The notes beneath the pieces are model-generated. The model saw only the letters and a list, made by a program, of their open reading frames with translations, searched no databases and was not told the DNA's origin. Made by a program: the position numbers and the translations under genes. This document shows, piece by piece, positions 48,500-60,884 of a stretch of DNA of 64,000 bases (positions are counted from its first letter, which is position 1; the number at the start of each line of letters is the position of its first letter). Source of the DNA: Cavia porcellus. Lineage: Eukaryota; Chordata; Mammalia; Rodentia; Caviidae. The DNA lies in NCBI RefSeq assembly GCF_034190915.1, contig NW_026947484.1, forward strand, positions 79,369,982 through 79,433,981, read 5' to 3'.

Positions 48500-49610
48500 T
48501 TGATGTTCTTGTTGTTAGATATTTTCTACTTTACTTTTGTCATTCTCTTATTTTTTCACTGTCTTTGTGTTACTTTCTTAGTGGTTGCCCTTGGAGTTAC
48601 AACAAACGTGTTAATTTAAAACATTCTAGTCCTGGATTAATACAAAATTAAAGACTATTCCCCCAAAATCCTACCTTACAATATATGTATGCTTATCCCC
48701 TATCCTTTGTAATTTTAATGTCATATGAATTATCTTTATAAGTTATAAATATACCAAGTTTGTAATTATTGCTTTATTAAATTGTATTTTTATACATGTC
48801 CTTCATAATACCTAGTCAACTTTACCATTATTTACTTCATAGAGATGTCAGTTTACCACCTGACTTCCTCTCATTTCAACCTAAAATATCTTTTAATATT
48901 TCTTATGAATGTTAGTTACAAATTCTCTAAGTTATTTGGGAATATTTTAATTTCTCCTTTTTTGATAGTTAGCTTGATACAGAATTTCTGGTTGATAGCC
49001 TTCCATCCAACACTGAAAATGGATTCTCCAATAGTTTTGGATAAGAATTCAGCTGTTAATCTTATTGAGCATATTTTGTAAGTGATAAGAAATTTTTCTC
49101 TTCCCATTTTCCAAGATTTTTCTCTATGGTTCAGTTTCAAAAGTTCAAATACGATGTCTTGATTTGAGTTATTTTGAGTTTATGAGATTTATGTGGGATG
49201 TATTCAATGTGTAAGTAAGTATTTTTCAGTAAGTCTGGAAGGTTTTACATCCTTGTTACTTTAAATGTTACTTCTGACTAGCTGTCTTCTTTCTGGGGTG
49301 CCCAATATACTCATGTTAGTATAGCCAATGGTATTCCATTGGTCTCTTCCAACTTTGTTCATTATTCTTTGTTTTTACTTCTCATAATGAACAATCCCTA
49401 TTGACCTGTCTTTAAATTAACTGATTTTTTCATCTGCCAAATCATACCTGATGCCAAGCCTCTCCAGTGAATTTTTCATTTCAGTTACACATTTAAACTC
49501 CAGAATTTCTGTGTGGTTATAGCTACAATTTCTATCTTTACTGATATTCTCTTTAGTGAGATGGTATTCTCATGTTTCCTTTTCATTCTTTAGATTTTTC
49601 ATTTCTTTTA
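48500..49610 (-). mobile_element. Ancient L1/HAL1-like fragment, antisense
   Basis: T-rich antisense text with 'agctgttaatcttattgagc', 'ccagtgaatttttcatttca', 'actccagaatttctgtgtgg' and 'tttttcatctgccaaatcat' in the order of old L1M/HAL1 antisense sequence. The BOD1 retrocopy begins where it stops, suggesting that the retrocopy landed in this old LINE. Confidence 0.55.
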
Positions 49611-49617
49611 TTACAAA

Positions 49618-50828
49618 ACACCATTTATTGATCATTTAGTGTTCTAAAAAATGCAACCGTGAGAAAAGAAAATTTCTAAAACTCACTAGCCCTTAAAGGA
49701 CAGAAAGATGCCCTGGACAAAGAGGCTCAAAGTGGTTATACCTAAAGTCTAGCTTATCATTACACGGCTGCATGTTTGTCACCTCTGGTAATGGAAAAGA
49801 AACTGGCTAGAAGATTCATGCACAAAAAGGTCACAATTTTAAGGCTATCAGTGTGATCAGCTTGTACAATTTAGTTTGTAACTAGATCTAGTTTGATACA
49901 ATATCAAGTAGGCACTATCAAATACTTATTCCCAGATAAGTGTACTCTCATTCTTTGAAGTTACCTTTGGGACTCTCTCTCAGCTCTTTCATTATAGCTT
50001 GTTTATCCTAGAGCGCAAACTCTAAAACCCATGTGCATTCTCCATGTTCAAGTACAAAAGTTTGTTTCAGGATCACATTAGGTTCCTACACTGTTTATAA
50101 TTCTGTAGTCTCTACTGGGTATAACACCCTTAGAAAGGCTGGTCAAGCAGCAGCACAGAGCAGGGCATATGAATAACTTTCTCACTGCCAGACTTGGGGT
50201 ACTGTTCAATCTAGACAGTGCACCATGGTCAATGCAGAGACCTTGAAGTTACTGGGGACTCTGGCCGACGGATGTTGTACTCTTAAGTAACAGGAATCCA
50301 TTTCTTCACTGTTAGTTAAACGAAGCTTTCAAAAGGCTTCAGGCCTATCTGGAGGGTCCTGGCTTTAACCTCTGGAAGGAGCGCCAGTACAGCTTCCTTT
50401 TCTTGGTTGCCAGGATCTCATGAACTACTCCTTCTATCGGTGGCCCAGCAATGTGGTTTACTTTTGGATCCACCACCTGAGATATAATCCTGTCCACATT
50501 CCTGATCACACTGTCTTAGTCCGTTTCACTATTGGTTCTTGTTCATTGCAAGATTCCCTCCCTGCTGGTGGAGATGCATCGACACAATATTATCCACTTT
50601 CTGCCTCAGGTTTTCGTAAACTGGCTTGGTGTCCACACTGGACAGGAAGTCCCAGCAGAAACTGCCAAATAGGCACTGTTTCTTAGCTGTTCCACATGAA
50701 CGAGCTGGGTGTGGCCCGGAGGAAGTGAGGCCGGGGTAAAGGGCTGCCAGTCGCAGTCCTTGCTGAGGCCTGGCCAGCTCTTCTGCGCCTACTGCACCCT
50801 TCCTGCCGCTGCTATCATCTGCCAGGCC
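49618..50828 (-). pseudogene. BOD1: Processed pseudogene of BOD1 (biorientation of chromosomes in cell division 1)
   Basis: Intronless retrocopy on the minus strand. The functional parent regulates PP2A-B56 at kinetochores. The first half of the coding region is open but degraded, starting with the expected LAD in place of MAD: the start codon is CTG at 50823-50825. The family signature VDTKPVYENLRQKVDNIVS lies at about 50562-50620, followed by HLHQQGGNLAMNKNQ and a premature stop at 50529-50531. In another frame, downstream, the text encoding IISQVVDPK, then a VNHIAGPPIEGVVHEI-like stretch, continues the family order (about 50400-50475). About 0.7 kb of 3'UTR-like sequence follows, with a polyadenylation signal (CAATAAATGG on the minus strand) at about 49627-49636. 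Start loss, stop, frameshift and an internal deletion make it non-functional. The 5' boundary is uncertain. Confidence 0.85.
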
Positions 50829-50973
50829 TTCACTCTGGGCCTGTGAAATAAACTGTACAGCTTTTTCTTCAAGGCTGAGGCCTTGGATGATGCAAAGGTG
50901 GTGGAGGTCCCCATGGAGGCAATAGGCAGTGCAAAGGTGCTGGAGGGGGCAGCAATGGCACGGACTTTGCAAA

Positions 50974-51180
50974 TCAGGGGAGCACACAGAGGTGAGGATG
51001 GGGATAGGGGCGCCCTTCGTTCGATTCTTTGACTGTAAGGGCTGACTTTATAAAATCTTCATCTACTAAATTTAAAAAGTCTGGGCTTTCAAAGAACATT
51101 TCAGGTATTTCGGTTCTTATGTGGCCAATACATATATTTCCTATTTCTTTGCTCATAGTTTTTTGTTCAAAACTAGTCAT
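50974..51180 (-). other. Unidentified 68-codon ORF upstream of the BOD1 retrocopy
   Basis: The open frame reads MSKEIGNICIGHIRTEIPEM near its start and then FFESPDFLNLVDEDFIKSAL, a balanced protein-like composition that differs from the translated AT noise elsewhere. It ends within a locally GC-rich block shared with the BOD1 retrocopy. I do not recognise the family. It could be the remnant of a second retrocopy, part of a chimeric retrotranscript, or chance. There is no evidence of transcription or splicing. Confidence 0.3.
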
Positions 51181-51189
51181 TTCAACAAA

Positions 51190-53080
51190 TAAACTAACAT
51201 TTTAACAACTCTGATTTCCAATTCCGCAACACTTTGCAGAAATATTTTAATCATTGGTTTTTATAAAATACGCTTATTTGTTGAGCACTTTCAAGAATTC
51301 ATTCTATAGAATTCTGTATGTGTGGTCCCTGAGTTCTACACTGGAAAGGAGGGGAGAAGAGGGAAAAGGGAAAGGGTGAGAAACAGAGACCTGTTTTTGT
51401 TTTGTTTTAATTTTTAAGCCTGGTTTTTTAGTATCACCCTTAGGCCAGTGTAATGTAGTAGTCAACCAATGATTGTGCCTGCCAAAAAGATCTCTGTGAG
51501 AAGTCTTTCAATTTCTATGGCCAAAATACAGTTACAGCTTTTACTTCCTGTTTACACAAAGGCTCAAAATCAGCCAAAGGTGGTATCCTATCTCAGGTCC
51601 TCCCTGGTCATGGGCACAGCCTTGCACATTGTACAGGCTTTCAAACATCAGGAATATATCAGAGCTTTCTAAAGTTCCCCATGGTTGGCCAGTTTTCCCG
51701 GATTTCCTTTTAATATTACCAATCCCCTTTTTGCTGAAACTGAAAGTATAGCGTTAGGTAGCTGAGATCTTGACAAGTTTGCTATTGCTTCATCAGTGCC
51801 CTGGGGATAAGGTTTTCCTTCTCCCTAAGGGAGCTGAGCTCTGAGTCTAACCAAATAGTCAACCACTCAGATTAGTTTTCCTAAGTAGCTCCAAGTTCTG
51901 ACAAAATATTAACTATGTTCTAGGGATGGTGTCTTTAATGAAGCTGCAAAAATGATCAGATCTTTCTGTTATCTACAATGCTGCAAGATTGTGATTGAAC
52001 CAGTTGGCCAGAGACAGAAGGGAGATGGGACTAGCCTCAAGTTAAAATGTCACAGGCTCCTCAGGTCTTCCCACGGTTCAACAGTTTTCTCTTGACGAGT
52101 TTCAGCTCACTGTCAGGATTGATTAATATGCAGAATCCTAAACTGGATGCTTTTCATAACTTTTTCCCTATTTGCTATGTTCACTAAACCCCACCTTCCA
52201 CCATTCTGGAAGTTGATCAAACTTTATAGCATTTTATCTCTACTTTGTACTTATAGATACCTCAGATTCACTCAAATGTATGCCAAACCTGCACGGTTAA
52301 GGTAGAGTAAAAAGTTTCTGAAAGAGAAAAGTGTTCATTACTATTATCTTTCTTCTACATTAGCTGACACTGCTATGCCAGGGAAGATCAAAACTATCAA
52401 ATGAAGAAGTCAAGAAAAGTAAACACCTTGTATAAAGCTTTTATTTTTAAGAACATTGTCTTTCTGTTGTACCACAAAGAACCCTACTATAAATGACAAC
52501 CATGTCATTTGCCATAATTGTATAATCTGGGTGGGGCTCAGTTCAGCAATTCCTTGGACTCATCATGTTGGTGGTCACCATTCACATAACTACTTTCAGC
52601 TGCCAGGTAGAAAATGAACTCAGCTAGGAAACAGAATGATTGGACTTCTCCATCCATGTAATCTGAGTCTTTTATAATCTCAAGGTCTTTTCCTCTCCAT
52701 ATATACTCTTTCCAACATGGTCTTCAAGGAGGGTAGTCAGACGGTTTTACATGATGATTCACTCTCCCAAAAACACAAACACAGAAGCTGCCAGGCATTG
52801 CTGAGACTTACATTAAGACCCATAACAGCTTTAATTCTGTTGCATTTGTTGAAGTAAACTACAGACCCAATCCACACTGGGGAAAAAAAAAAAAAAAAAA
52901 AGGATATGAATACCATCAATGCAACAGACTACTGAAACATTAAAGCCAGTGTTCCAGTAATTGGAATAGCAAAAACCACAAGAAATTATACAACACTAAA
53001 TAAAAGATCAGGCAATTATAGTCAAAGTCTATTCTCTGTTTTTTCCCCTCAATGAGGGTCAATTTAGGTTCAGTGGGAAT
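51190..53080. other. No gene recognised
   Basis: About 1.9 kb with normal AT content, no named repeat, and an A-run at 52883-52901. A 67-codon plus-strand frame at 51469 has no visible domain. Confidence 0.4.
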
Positions 53081-53084
53081 CTTA

Positions 53085-53235
53085 ATTATAGGTAGAATCT
53101 GATTAATCACTTACATGCTAAATGACCTTGGACAAGTCAATTAAACTCTCCAAGCTTCACCTCCTCACTTAGAAAAAAATTGTATGTGCCTTGTATGTCT
53201 TTCAGGAGTGCTATGTAAATAAATAAGCCAAGAAT
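53085..53235 (+). mobile_element. MIR SINE
   Basis: 'ctaaatgaccttggacaagt', 'caattaaactctccaagctt' and 'cacctcctcacttagaaaaa' match the MIR core (…tgtgaccttgggcaagt…). Among the clearest MIR copies here. Confidence 0.85.
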
Positions 53236-53494
53236 AAACTTTCAAAATAGTAATTTGCTCTACAAGAATTATTTACAGGATGCAAAGTATATGCAACTAG
53301 GTAGGCTCTACTCTACTAATAAATTGTAACGATCATTAATTACCTTAGATGTCAAATTACTACCGTTTCAATGGTATGGGGCAAAATTACATTGTTATTT
53401 TGCTATAAAAACTAATACCACCAATAGTAGTTATGATTTAATGTTGTTCAAGTATGTCAGATACAGCTAGATACTTGGGATAAATGATAACTAA

Positions 53495-53605
53495 CCTTTA
53501 CAATAATACCAGATAGGTATCATCCCTTCTTTACAAAATACACTAAGATTTAGTTAGTTTAAGTGACTTACACACAATCACACAGCTAGTTAAGTAGAAA
53601 ACCCC
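53495..53605 (-). mobile_element. MIR SINE, antisense
   Basis: 'gttagtttaagtgacttaca' and 'cacaatcacacagctagtta' match the antisense MIR core (…ggttaagtgacttgcccaag…). Confidence 0.82.
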
Positions 53606-53683
53606 TAAAGAAATTTAATGAACTTATCAAAAAATATCCCTACCACAAAATAAAGATCGTGGCAAATTGTTTTATGTGTGCAC

Positions 53684-53758
53684 ATGCTGGGATTGAACCT
53701 AAGGATTCTTATATGCTAAGCACAGGGTCTAAAACTGAGATATACCTTCAGCCACAAA
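53684..53758 (-). mobile_element. Old ID-like SINE, antisense
   Basis: 'gctgggattgaacctaagga', 'atgctaagcacagggtctaa' and 'aactgagatataccttcagc' resemble a decayed antisense ID/dID body. Confidence 0.7.
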
Positions 53759-53881
53759 TAAAAGGATGTACAATAAGAATAACAAAATCTTCTTATCCTT
53801 ATAAGGAGATCTTGAAATTTTAAAAGACGGGGGAAAAAACCACCCAGTAGAAAAAGACTAAATTGAAAATCAATAAAATAT

Positions 53882-54214
53882 TCTTAACCCATTGTGTCTT
53901 GCCATAACAGAGACTGAGCAATTTATAGTACAAAGAAATTCACTACTTTTAATTTTTGAGGCTAAGAGGTCCAAGATGAAGAGAATGCACTTTGTCTCCT
54001 TCCTGAGTCACCCCCTGGCAGAAGGAAGATGGCAATAGGGCACTGGGAGCAAGCCAACAAAAAAAAAAGGTCTGATTCCCTTTCATAGCCAATCTTGAGA
54101 TAACTCAATTCTGCAATAACACTAACTTTAAATCTAATGCTAATCACCTCTTATTAGACCCCACCTCTCAAGCTTACACTGGAATTAAATATTCAGCACA
54201 TTAAAATCACAGCA
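53882..54214 (-). mobile_element. MaLR LTR (MLT1-like), antisense
   Basis: 'gtgtcttgccataacagaga', 'gctaagaggtccaagatgaa', 'tcacctcttattagacccca' and 'cctctcaagcttacactgga' follow the antisense MLT1 order (…cacctcccaccaggccccac…). An A-run lies at 54059-54068. Confidence 0.82.
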
Positions 54215-54218
54215 AATA

Positions 54219-54240
54219 GCACATACATACATACATACAT
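54219..54240. repeat. (CATA)n microsatellite
   Basis: About five CATA units directly after the LTR. Confidence 0.93.
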
Positions 54241-54574
54241 GACTTCAATTTTTTGGCAATTATCAAAGAAATATGAACTAGAGTAAGATTTTTTTCAACT
54301 GATACGGAAATTTTTAATTAAAAAGTGATCATACCCAGTGTTTGACAGTAAGCAAAGAAACAACAATGAATTTTGGGTGTTATTGTTACTGTTGGGAGTA
54401 TCGAAAACAATTTTTCAGTGACCAACCTAGTAACTGATAAAATATTTCAAATGTATCCAGCCTTTTACCCAGTAAATTTGATCCTCATGATTCATTAATG
54501 GAAATAATTTGATGGTTTCACAAAGTAAAATTAGTAATGTAATTAACAATTAATTACTACCAAAACACAGAATT

Positions 54575-54715
54575 ACTACCTAAATGTATAGCTAGGAAGG
54601 GAATGGGATGGAAAAAAAATTAAGATGTGTCATTTACATGTACCAACTACTCACAATGAATGCAATCATTATGTATCACAAACAAGTATTACTAAAAAGT
54701 AAATGAAAGAATATA
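54575..54715 (+). mobile_element. L1-like 3' end
   Basis: 'tagctaggaagggaatggga', 'gatgtgtcatttacatgtac' and an 'aatcattatgtatcac' segment ending in an A-rich tail. This parallels 41325-41400. Confidence 0.5.
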
Positions 54716-56749
54716 TGTACAAAATTATTGGAACTGTTACATTCGAACTATGTCAATAAACAAATAAAATTTTATTCATTGCCATGAAAAGATGTTCAAG
54801 ATGTGTCAAAGTTAAAAAATAAATCACATAACTCAATTTTTATGAGAAAGTATATACTTTTATGTCTGTAAAAGGAAAGAGCACACATATGAGCAGAAGC
54901 ACTTCAAGAGCAGCAGTAAGCATACATGCACTCAGCAAAAGACAGAAATTGCAACATGTGACAATAATCCTGTAAACAGATATGTAGTAATCTTTAAGCA
55001 GAAGGGATAATTTTGCTTTCATATTTTCCTATTTGGGCCTTTCTGTGTTTTCAGAATTTTTTTACTAAGAATATATAATTTTACAATCATAATATAAAGG
55101 TATTTTCACTTGAAAATGTTAATTATAAGCAAGAGATTCTATGAACTTTCAAATATTACTTATATGATACTGCCTAAAAAACAGTTGACATGAATCCTGA
55201 AAATTTACATCTTATTTCTCTTCCAAATGACAAATTAAAAATAACAGAAAATTCACAGCTGCTTTTATTTGTATGTATTAGAATTTATAATTTTTTTTAA
55301 AAATGAAAAGTGAAGCAGAAATGTTTAAGTGTTACATGATACATTCAACATAAATATACTATATTATGTCTTTGAAGGAATAATTATCACTGAAAAATGT
55401 CAATGCTTGGTATAATAACTTGGGACTTAGTAACTTGTCATTATTATTTGTGCAGTATTAAGGGAGTTCTCTATGACCCATGGACAGATTATCTTCAGTC
55501 AATCTTGCGTTTGAGTTTTAACTATTAGAGCCAGATGTAAGCAGTTCAGTCATTTGCTTTATCTCTTAGCTATTCACTTAGCATAAAGTTAGGATTCTAG
55601 CAAAACAAAGTCTTAAATTTAATTATTCAACTTGGATAATATACAAGCATCCAAACCCAGTCTGAAAATCATCCATTATACCTCTAAGGCACTCTCACTA
55701 GGGACCTCAGGAAATGTTTACGGCCAGTGTGTCTGTCACAATGTTAGGAGAACATGAATAGTTCTAACATCATTTTGGCTCAGGGAAGCTAAACAAACTG
55801 CAATGTGTGGTACCCCACCACAAACTCTCTCACTTGCAATAATAGTGTTATTGTTAAGATAGGGACCATTTCTTTCTTGTCCAATTTTGTATTTCTAGCT
55901 TACTACATACCAGTCACTAAGTAATTCTTTATTGAATATAATCAAAATAAGCAATTTATGGCACTAACTGAAATACTGATAACACAAAGGAATAAAAAGA
56001 AAGTACACCATTTCCTACTTAACATAGCCCTTTGTGCCTTGGCTCCTTTACACTTAGGGGAATTCTATGATCAAACATATCCACACTCAAGTACACAGAA
56101 AAACATAAAAACAACCTTACATGTCCAAATACAAATTATAAGAAGACTATTTTCATTATAGAGACCCAGTTATGCACAGTTCCTCTATTAGTGAATACTT
56201 GAAACCATGTCATTTCAATGACATACACTGGTGCTTAATCTTGCCCTTGGCAACTGGATGGCAAAACAATTTTGGAGTCCAAGATTTAGAGTAAGACTAT
56301 TTGGTTTGAATTTGCTTTACCATAAATTTCTCAGATACATTATTCCACATCTTGGATGTTAACTCTGGCAATTCGCCTAACATCTAAAAAATAATGAAAC
56401 AGATTTACAACTCCCTATTCTAAGCCTCTGGCTACATGTCACATGACTCCCAACTTTTTCAGTTTTAAAAGTGCTATCATATACTTGTAACAGTCAAGGT
56501 GAATTTAGGGGAGCAAATCATAATCACAATATTCTTGTAGCAAAATGAATGTTCCAATTATGGGATAAAGACCCATAAGTGGTCTCATCAGGTTTTGCAG
56601 CCAAATTAGCTTACTATGACCTTTAAGAAAAGAAAAAATACTGGTATTTTCAGAGTATTTTTAATTTCAAAAATGAATAAATACTACAGGATTATTAATC
56701 TAAGTACTTAATTTCTCTTAGAAAGTTACTGTGAGAATTAAAGAAACTC
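54716..56749. other. No gene recognised
   Basis: AT-rich non-coding sequence, no named repeat. Confidence 0.4.
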
Positions 56750-56804
56750 ACGACTGCCGGCTTGCAAGGCAGGCGCTTATGCCGCTGAGCTAAATCCCCA
56801 GCCT
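56750..56804 (-). mobile_element. Truncated ID SINE, antisense, tail-less
   Basis: Only the 5' two-thirds of an ID is present in antisense: 'cggcttgcaaggcaggcgct', 'tatgccgctgagctaaatcc' and 'ccagcc'. The B box is partial and no T-rich tail lies on the lower-coordinate side. The preserved part is near-identical to the young ID copies. Confidence 0.9.
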
Positions 56805-57639
56805 CATCCTTATATACTTGACTAAATTTTTATATTCTTTTGCATTTTTGTGAAATATTTTAAAGTACACATAATAATTTGGAATTTACATTATACCTCA
56901 GAATGAAGTAATTTTAGTTCTATGATCACAAATATGAACTGTTCTTGTAGTTTCTATCTTACTTTAGTCCTAAAAAATGAATTTAATATCTTCATAAGTT
57001 AATAGGTATTACCTTTAATTATGGCTGGAAAAGTACTTTTCCAAACAATTAAAATCACAGTTTGGAAGAATTTTAAGCATAAGAGAGATACTAAAAGTAC
57101 ATATATCATTTAGCTAAGTAACTAATCATTCTAGTCTTGAGGGATTTTGTTGGGTACAACTTACCAAATATCTGCTTAATTTTTACTTCCAGGGATGAAT
57201 GACCTTTTAGAGACAATCTTCTTTATGAAAATCAAATGATATTTCCTATAATTTAACCTCATTTTATTTAGGTCTTGACTTTCAAATATAATATCACCTA
57301 TCATTATGCTGACTTTCTGATTTTAGATGAAAGAGTAAAACAAAAAAGAGGGAAATAGAAATCAATTTGTAAGAAGATTTTAAATCCCGTCTACTGTTTC
57401 CCAAGATTAAATAAATAACTTCTATGATTTGCATGTTTGCTCACACCTATCAGTACCATTTTTGAAGCCCTTTTCAGCACCTCTCCAATATTCCATGTTC
57501 AGAATGAACTGTGGAGAAAACAGCTATTACTAATTTAGAATAGTTAGCACTCTTAAACTAAGAACTCAATAACCAAGTTTAAGAAAAATGACCATTGCCA
57601 ACTTTGAAATATTAAACTCCAATTATGTTCATGTTTAAA
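56805..57639. other. No gene recognised
   Basis: Non-coding, AT-rich. Confidence 0.4.
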
Positions 57640-57965
57640 AACACAAAGTTGGTGACAAACTAAATCAAGTATTCACAGGAAATTGACAGAACTAGAGACC
57701 AGTATGTTAAGTGAAATAAACCAGACTCAGAAAGTCAAATACTGAATATTCTCTTTTATATGAAGACTCTAAGAAGCAGAGGTGAAATCTAGAAAAGAAT
57801 TTCGTATGAAAATAGAACAGAATTTATTAGGGGGGAAAAAGGGATGGAGAACAGCAAGTATGAGGGAAAATAATAATTGGGAAAATAACTGAGATATGTT
57901 CTACATATAAATATGTCATTATTCTGCATAACTAATATGTACTAAAAATATTGAGAAAGTCAATT
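57640..57965 (+). mobile_element. L1 3' end (ORF2 end/3'UTR)
   Basis: 'gaactagagaccagtatgtt', 'aagtgaaataaaccagactc' and 'agaaagtcaaatactgaata' are the typical end of L1 ORF2/3'UTR on the plus strand. They are followed by a purine-rich run ('aggggggaaaaagggatgg'), as in L1 3'UTRs. Confidence 0.78.
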
Positions 57966-59095
57966 TATAGAGTGCTTCAATTTGAATCTAAACTGTATCT
58001 TGAATTCAACCTATTAAATTTTGTGATAATTTTGGTAAACCACAGCTGATAAGAAATTTCATAGACTGTTACAATACAGTAAGGTTTAAAATGTTATTTG
58101 GCTAAAGTGAAAACATATATTGGAATTTATTGTATTAAAAACCCTAGAATTCTATGATAAGAATAAAGAAACATTCCTCAATGATATTAGCACTATTTTT
58201 AAACACTACCATACCTACAAATTTCATTACCTATGGAAAGCTTATGGAAATTATTGTAAGAATCAGCATACCTAACTACCAGAGTTGGTATTATGAAACC
58301 CAAGCAGTATTTTAAAATGCATAAACACTGATGACGCTTGTTAATGTCTCTTTATGCCAAACACAAGTATGTTTAATTGTTTATATTGTAATTTCTATAA
58401 TTTGTATATACTTTTTAAACTATGGTGCTCTTTTAAAACCAACTGTCATTGGCCCTGGTTAAAGCTAGTAACTTGTGTCCTGTGCAGTATACAATATTGT
58501 CAGGAGATAATACTTAAAAAGAACCAACAGTAAAAGAAAGTGCCAAGAGTCTAATTCTTGTCTCTACTTCCACAATGCCAGTAGGCAAAGGAATATATAA
58601 ACTTAGTGTCAATTCTATAAAAATGCAAGAATAAGAAAACAGATAGTGTTCTTAATTTATATTCCTTGTACAAAAGATGGCCATGGAGAGCAGTGGTTTT
58701 GAAACCTTTTTTCCAGTGAAATATCAGACTCGCAGTAGAAAGAGACAAAAATGGACTTGGCCTGCAGGATGGCAAATTTATGTACAATGGCTCCCCAGAA
58801 AATGACTGCTGAAGAATTCTTTGGATTTGAAAATTGCTAATAGATAAAAGTACTAGAAAAAGAGATATAAGGTAGTTCACAGGCTATATTTTACAGTCTA
58901 CATGTGTAAATTCAAAAGTGCTTCTTAACAGTTCTAAGTTTCCCCAATTACAAGATAATCCCTTACCGATACAATTTACCAATTGGGAAAAGCTAAACAA
59001 GATACTACATGCTGAAGAACTTTGTAAGTTATGACCTATTAAGTCTCTCTTTTCTTTTGAACATTTTCTTCCCATTTCACAGTATCTACTGTATG
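57966..59095. other. No gene recognised
   Basis: A 109-codon minus-strand frame at 58551-58880 is the longest here, but it shows no domain and its composition matches the AT-rich background. Confidence 0.4.
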
Positions 59096-59099
59096 TCTG

Positions 59100-59846
59100 G
59101 ATCTTATTTACTCTTTCAACTTTTTACACTAGGGAGGTAATACAGTGCTCACACATATGAGTCTATTTCTGAGTATGGTCTCAAGTTGCATCCATTTACC
59201 TATCTCAAATTTATCCTTTAAGACTGAGTAATACTCTATTGTATAAAAATACATCTTTTTTATTCATTCCTCAGTTGATGGGTATCTGGGCTCTTTTCAA
59301 GATTTAAAGATACTGAAAATTGTGCTGCCATAAACATGGTATATTTTTAATTCTGGGAAAATACCTAGGAGGGGATTAACTAGGTCAATGGGACCTCTAA
59401 TCCTGGTTATTTGTTTTGTTTTTTGAGGAATCTCCACACTAATTTCCACAGTGGATGCACCAGTCTGCACTCCCACCAACAGTACAAAAGGGTTTCTTTT
59501 TCCTCACATTCCCACGAGCATTTACTGGTGATTTCTTGACCATAGACATTCTTTCTGGGGTGAGATAGAAATCTCAGCATTGCTTTAATTTGCATCTCTC
59601 AAATAACCAATGATGTTGAACATTTTTTCATACATTTATGTGCTATCTATATTTCTGCCCCAGGGAAGTGCATATTCATCATAGCTGCCTATTTTAGGAT
59701 CGGGTCTTTGAATTTAGGGGGTGTGATTTTTTTTCAGTTCTTTTATGTTCTAGTCCTTTGTCTGAGGGACCACTGGCTAAAATTTTTTCCTACTCTGTGG
59801 ATGGTCTTTTCACACTGTTGGTGATTTCTTTTGATGAAGCACCTTT
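59100..59846 (-). mobile_element. L1 ORF2 C-terminal fragment, decayed
   Basis: Antisense L1 ORF2: translated pieces include CWWECRLVHPLWKLVWRFLKK and, out of frame, a GIFPE segment. DNA landmarks are 'ggggtgagatagaaatctca', 'ttttgtgctgccataaacat'-like text and 'agtcctttgtctgagggacc', in the order expected for the ORF2 C-terminal half. It has several frameshifts, so it is older than the 36.5-38.3 kb copy. A B1 interrupts its end. Confidence 0.86.
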
Positions 59847-59983
59847 TTTTAAGACAAGGCTTCAGTATGCAATTCAGGCTTACCTTGAACTCACTTTGTA
59901 GCCAAGTCTGACCTGAACTCAGTGATCCTCTTGCCTCAGCCTGCCAAGTGCTGAATTATAGGTGTGTACCACCACAGCCAGCC
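59847..59983 (-). mobile_element. B1 SINE, antisense, inserted in L1
   Basis: 'aagacaaggcttcagtatgc', 'cttgaactcactttgtagcc', 'cctcttgcctcagcctgcca' and 'ggtgtgtaccaccacagcca'. Similar words AAGCACTTTTTT and AAGTACTTTAAA on both sides may be the target duplication. Confidence 0.88.
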
Positions 59984-60012
59984 GCTAAGTACTTTAAAAA
60001 AAAAAAAAAAAT

Positions 60013-60690
60013 ACTACAGAAATTTTCTTCAGATCTACAGAAGCTTTAACAATTACAAAATATGATAACAAGGTCCAGAGCCAGACACCCTCAATGATGA
60101 AAATTAAGTTATAAGGATAAAGAATGTTAGATTGTTTTGATAAAGACAACTTAAAGGGCTTGACAAATATGATAAAGTTGTAAGATTTCCTAGAAAACTG
60201 TCCAAAAGAAAGGGTACTTTAAGTATATTACCTGCGATAAAAATTATTATAGCTCATTAAATTGTAACTCCTACATATACATGCATAGTTATTTGTTATA
60301 AACCATACACATTACTACTCATCTTTCTTGCAACTTTATATCCATAATAAAATTTTAGAAAATGTATACGGGAATTTTTTAAATACTCTATGAAGGCCTT
60401 TTATAACATCACAGGTCAGAAGTAGAAGCTATAATTCCAACTTATTTCTCATTGAGCCTTGCTTAACTAGAAAAAAGACTGTGTACGCATCTTCTTATAG
60501 AAGCTGAAGATTTTCCCAAAGATAAAAGCCACTTAAACAGAGCCGATAGATCAAATTCAAATAAGAGACTATATGCTCCCTCTGGCAGTTCATAAACACT
60601 ACATCATAGCGCTTTTGGTTAGAACCAAAAAAACATAGTCTCCAGACCCAAGAAACTAGAAAATATAGCTTTTTTAAAAGATAAATTACT
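60013..60690. other. No gene recognised
   Basis: Non-coding. Confidence 0.4.
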
Positions 60691-60691
60691 T

Positions 60692-60765
60692 TGGCTGTAG
60701 CATAACAGAACATTTGCCTAACATGTATGTAGTCCTAAATTTAATCACTAGTATAGCAAGACTTC
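60692..60765 (+). mobile_element. Old ID-like SINE
   Basis: 'ctttggctgtagcataacag', 'aacatttgcctaacatgtat' and 'gtagtcctaaatttaatcac' resemble a strongly diverged ID/dID body. Confidence 0.6.
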
Positions 60766-60855
60766 AGTTAATACATTTTTATATCACTAGTATATTCTTT
60801 TAAAAAGCAAACCATATTATCTTAAAATAATACCCCTTTAATCATAGGCTTCATC

Positions 60856-60884
60856 AAAAAAAAAAAAAAGAAAGAAAGAAAGAA
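60856..60884. repeat. A-run with (GAAA)n
   Basis: A 13-base A-run continuing into GAAA units. Confidence 0.95.

Noticed and set aside
58551..58880. A 109-residue minus-strand gene
   Set aside because: No recognisable domain, promoter or splice context. A frame of this length is expected by chance in 64 kb.
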